Assembly (NCBI GenBank): GCA_000431075.1
Contig: HF986914.1
Location: 43,701 to 74,897 of the forward strand
Direction of reading: 5' to 3'
DNA from: Firmicutes bacterium CAG:555
GTDB taxonomy: Bacteria > Bacillota > Clostridia > Oscillospirales > Oscillospiraceae
Length of the DNA: 31,197 nt
The notes under the pieces were generated by a model that was not told the DNA's origin, did no database searches, and was given only the letters and a program-made list of their open reading frames with translations. Numbering within the stretch: position 1 is the first letter of the stretch; the number at the start of each line of letters is the position of its first letter. Both the position numbers and the translations under genes were made by a program. Below are positions 30,923-31,197 of this stretch, one piece after another.

Positions 30923-31197
30923 ATGAAACCTCTGGAAGGCGTAAAGGTCGTAGACCTTTCCACATATGTTGCCGCATCTTCCTGCGGCAGAATGATGGCC
31001 GACTGGGGTGCCGACGTCATCAAAGTCGAAGCTCCCTCCGGCGACGGTTACCGCAAGTTCGGCCGCGCATACAAGTGCCCCGTTGACGATGACTGCAACC
31101 CCCTTTTTGACTCGCTCAATGCAAACAAGCGCGGCATAGTTATAAATCTCAAAACCGAGGAAGGTATGGCTGGGGGGGGGAAGGTGGTCGAGGCCCC
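30923..31197 (+). CDS. Class III (FldA/HadA-like) acyl-CoA transferase, 3' truncated by the window end
   Basis: The first ~83 residues are clear: PLEGVKVVDLSTYVAASSCG, MMADWGADVIKVEAPSGDGY, FDSLNANKRGIVINLKTEEG. This matches the N-terminal half of FldA/HadA-type 2-hydroxyacyl-CoA transferases and is a paralogue of the enzyme at 22577-23755. The catalytic aspartate would lie beyond the window. From about 31171 the translation (GGGKVVEA) no longer fits the family and comes from a G9 run, probably a sequence error. AAAGGA precedes ATG 30923. Confidence 0.88.
   Translation, partial: MKPLEGVKVVDLSTYVAASSCGRMMADWGADVIKVEAPSGDGYRKFGRAYKCPVDDDCNPLFDSLNANKRGIVINLKTEEGMAGGGKVVEA
31172..31180. other. 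G9 homopolymer at the contig end (probable artefact)
   Basis: Nine consecutive G bases interrupt an otherwise conserved reading frame 17 bases from the window end. Homopolymer G runs are a well-known artefact of two-colour sequencing at read ends. Confidence 0.6.

Noticed and set aside
17366..31197. Bile-acid 7-dehydroxylation (bai) operon
   Set aside because: A CoA-transferase and flavoenzymes occur, but BaiB, BaiCD, BaiE and BaiA types are absent.
1..31197. Mobile elements, prophage or integration sites
   Set aside because: No transposase, integrase or phage gene was found, and the tRNA-Val gene has no adjacent integrase or duplicated 3' end.

Overview
The window looks like a chromosomal contig end from an anaerobic, low-oxygen-lifestyle Bacillota, most likely a gut clostridium of the Oscillospirales type. 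The evidence is indirect: AGGAGG-type ribosome sites, class III CoA-transferases, ferredoxin-linked 2-oxoacid oxidoreductase, electron-transferring flavoproteins (Etf), a pflX-type radical SAM protein and intrinsic terminators throughout. No phage, insertion sequence, CRISPR array or rRNA was seen. No taxonomic search could be run.

Left part (1-5.8 kb). A membrane-protein tail ends at base 91. It is followed on the minus strand by an ECF sigma factor with its putative anti-sigma protein, and then by a five-gene minus-strand group: a P-loop ATPase, a ferredoxin, and the alpha, beta and gamma subunits of a VOR/KOR-type 2-oxoacid:ferredoxin oxidoreductase. A small zinc-ribbon gene and a tRNA-Val(CAC) follow.

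Middle part (5.9-17.2 kb). A minus-strand glycolytic group (trmL, pgk, tpiA, gpmI, eno) encodes lower glycolysis without gap. A plus-strand pair encodes a radical SAM protein and an FMN 2-hydroxyacid-oxidase-like protein. A MATE exporter and its MerR regulator share a promoter with a 19-bp spacer and a perfect palindrome, the hallmark of MerR control. Next comes rpoN (sigma-54).

Right part (17.4-31.2 kb). This is the most interesting region. A sigma-54-dependent activator of the AcoR type (23949-25988) lies between two operons, each with a perfect TGGCAC-N5-TTGC sigma-54 promoter. The minus-strand operon encodes a class III CoA-transferase, an NPD-family FMN enzyme, an FAD 2-hydroxyacid dehydrogenase, EtfB, EtfA (an LctBCD-like set) and a metallo-beta-lactamase-fold protein; rpoN is the next gene on that strand. 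The plus-strand operon encodes a CaiA-like acyl-CoA dehydrogenase and a second, FixAB/CaiFix-like EtfBA pair, followed by a GntP-family permease and a second class III CoA-transferase that runs off the window. My reading is that a 2-hydroxy acid is taken up and activated as a CoA thioester. One Etf system would oxidise hydroxy acid while the other reduces an enoyl-CoA, giving a sigma-54-switched hydroxyacid/enoate fermentation module. The substrate is not determined by the sequence, and no 2-hydroxyacyl-CoA dehydratase is present within the window; it could lie beyond the right edge. The last ~30 bases look like assembly or read-end artefact (G9 run).
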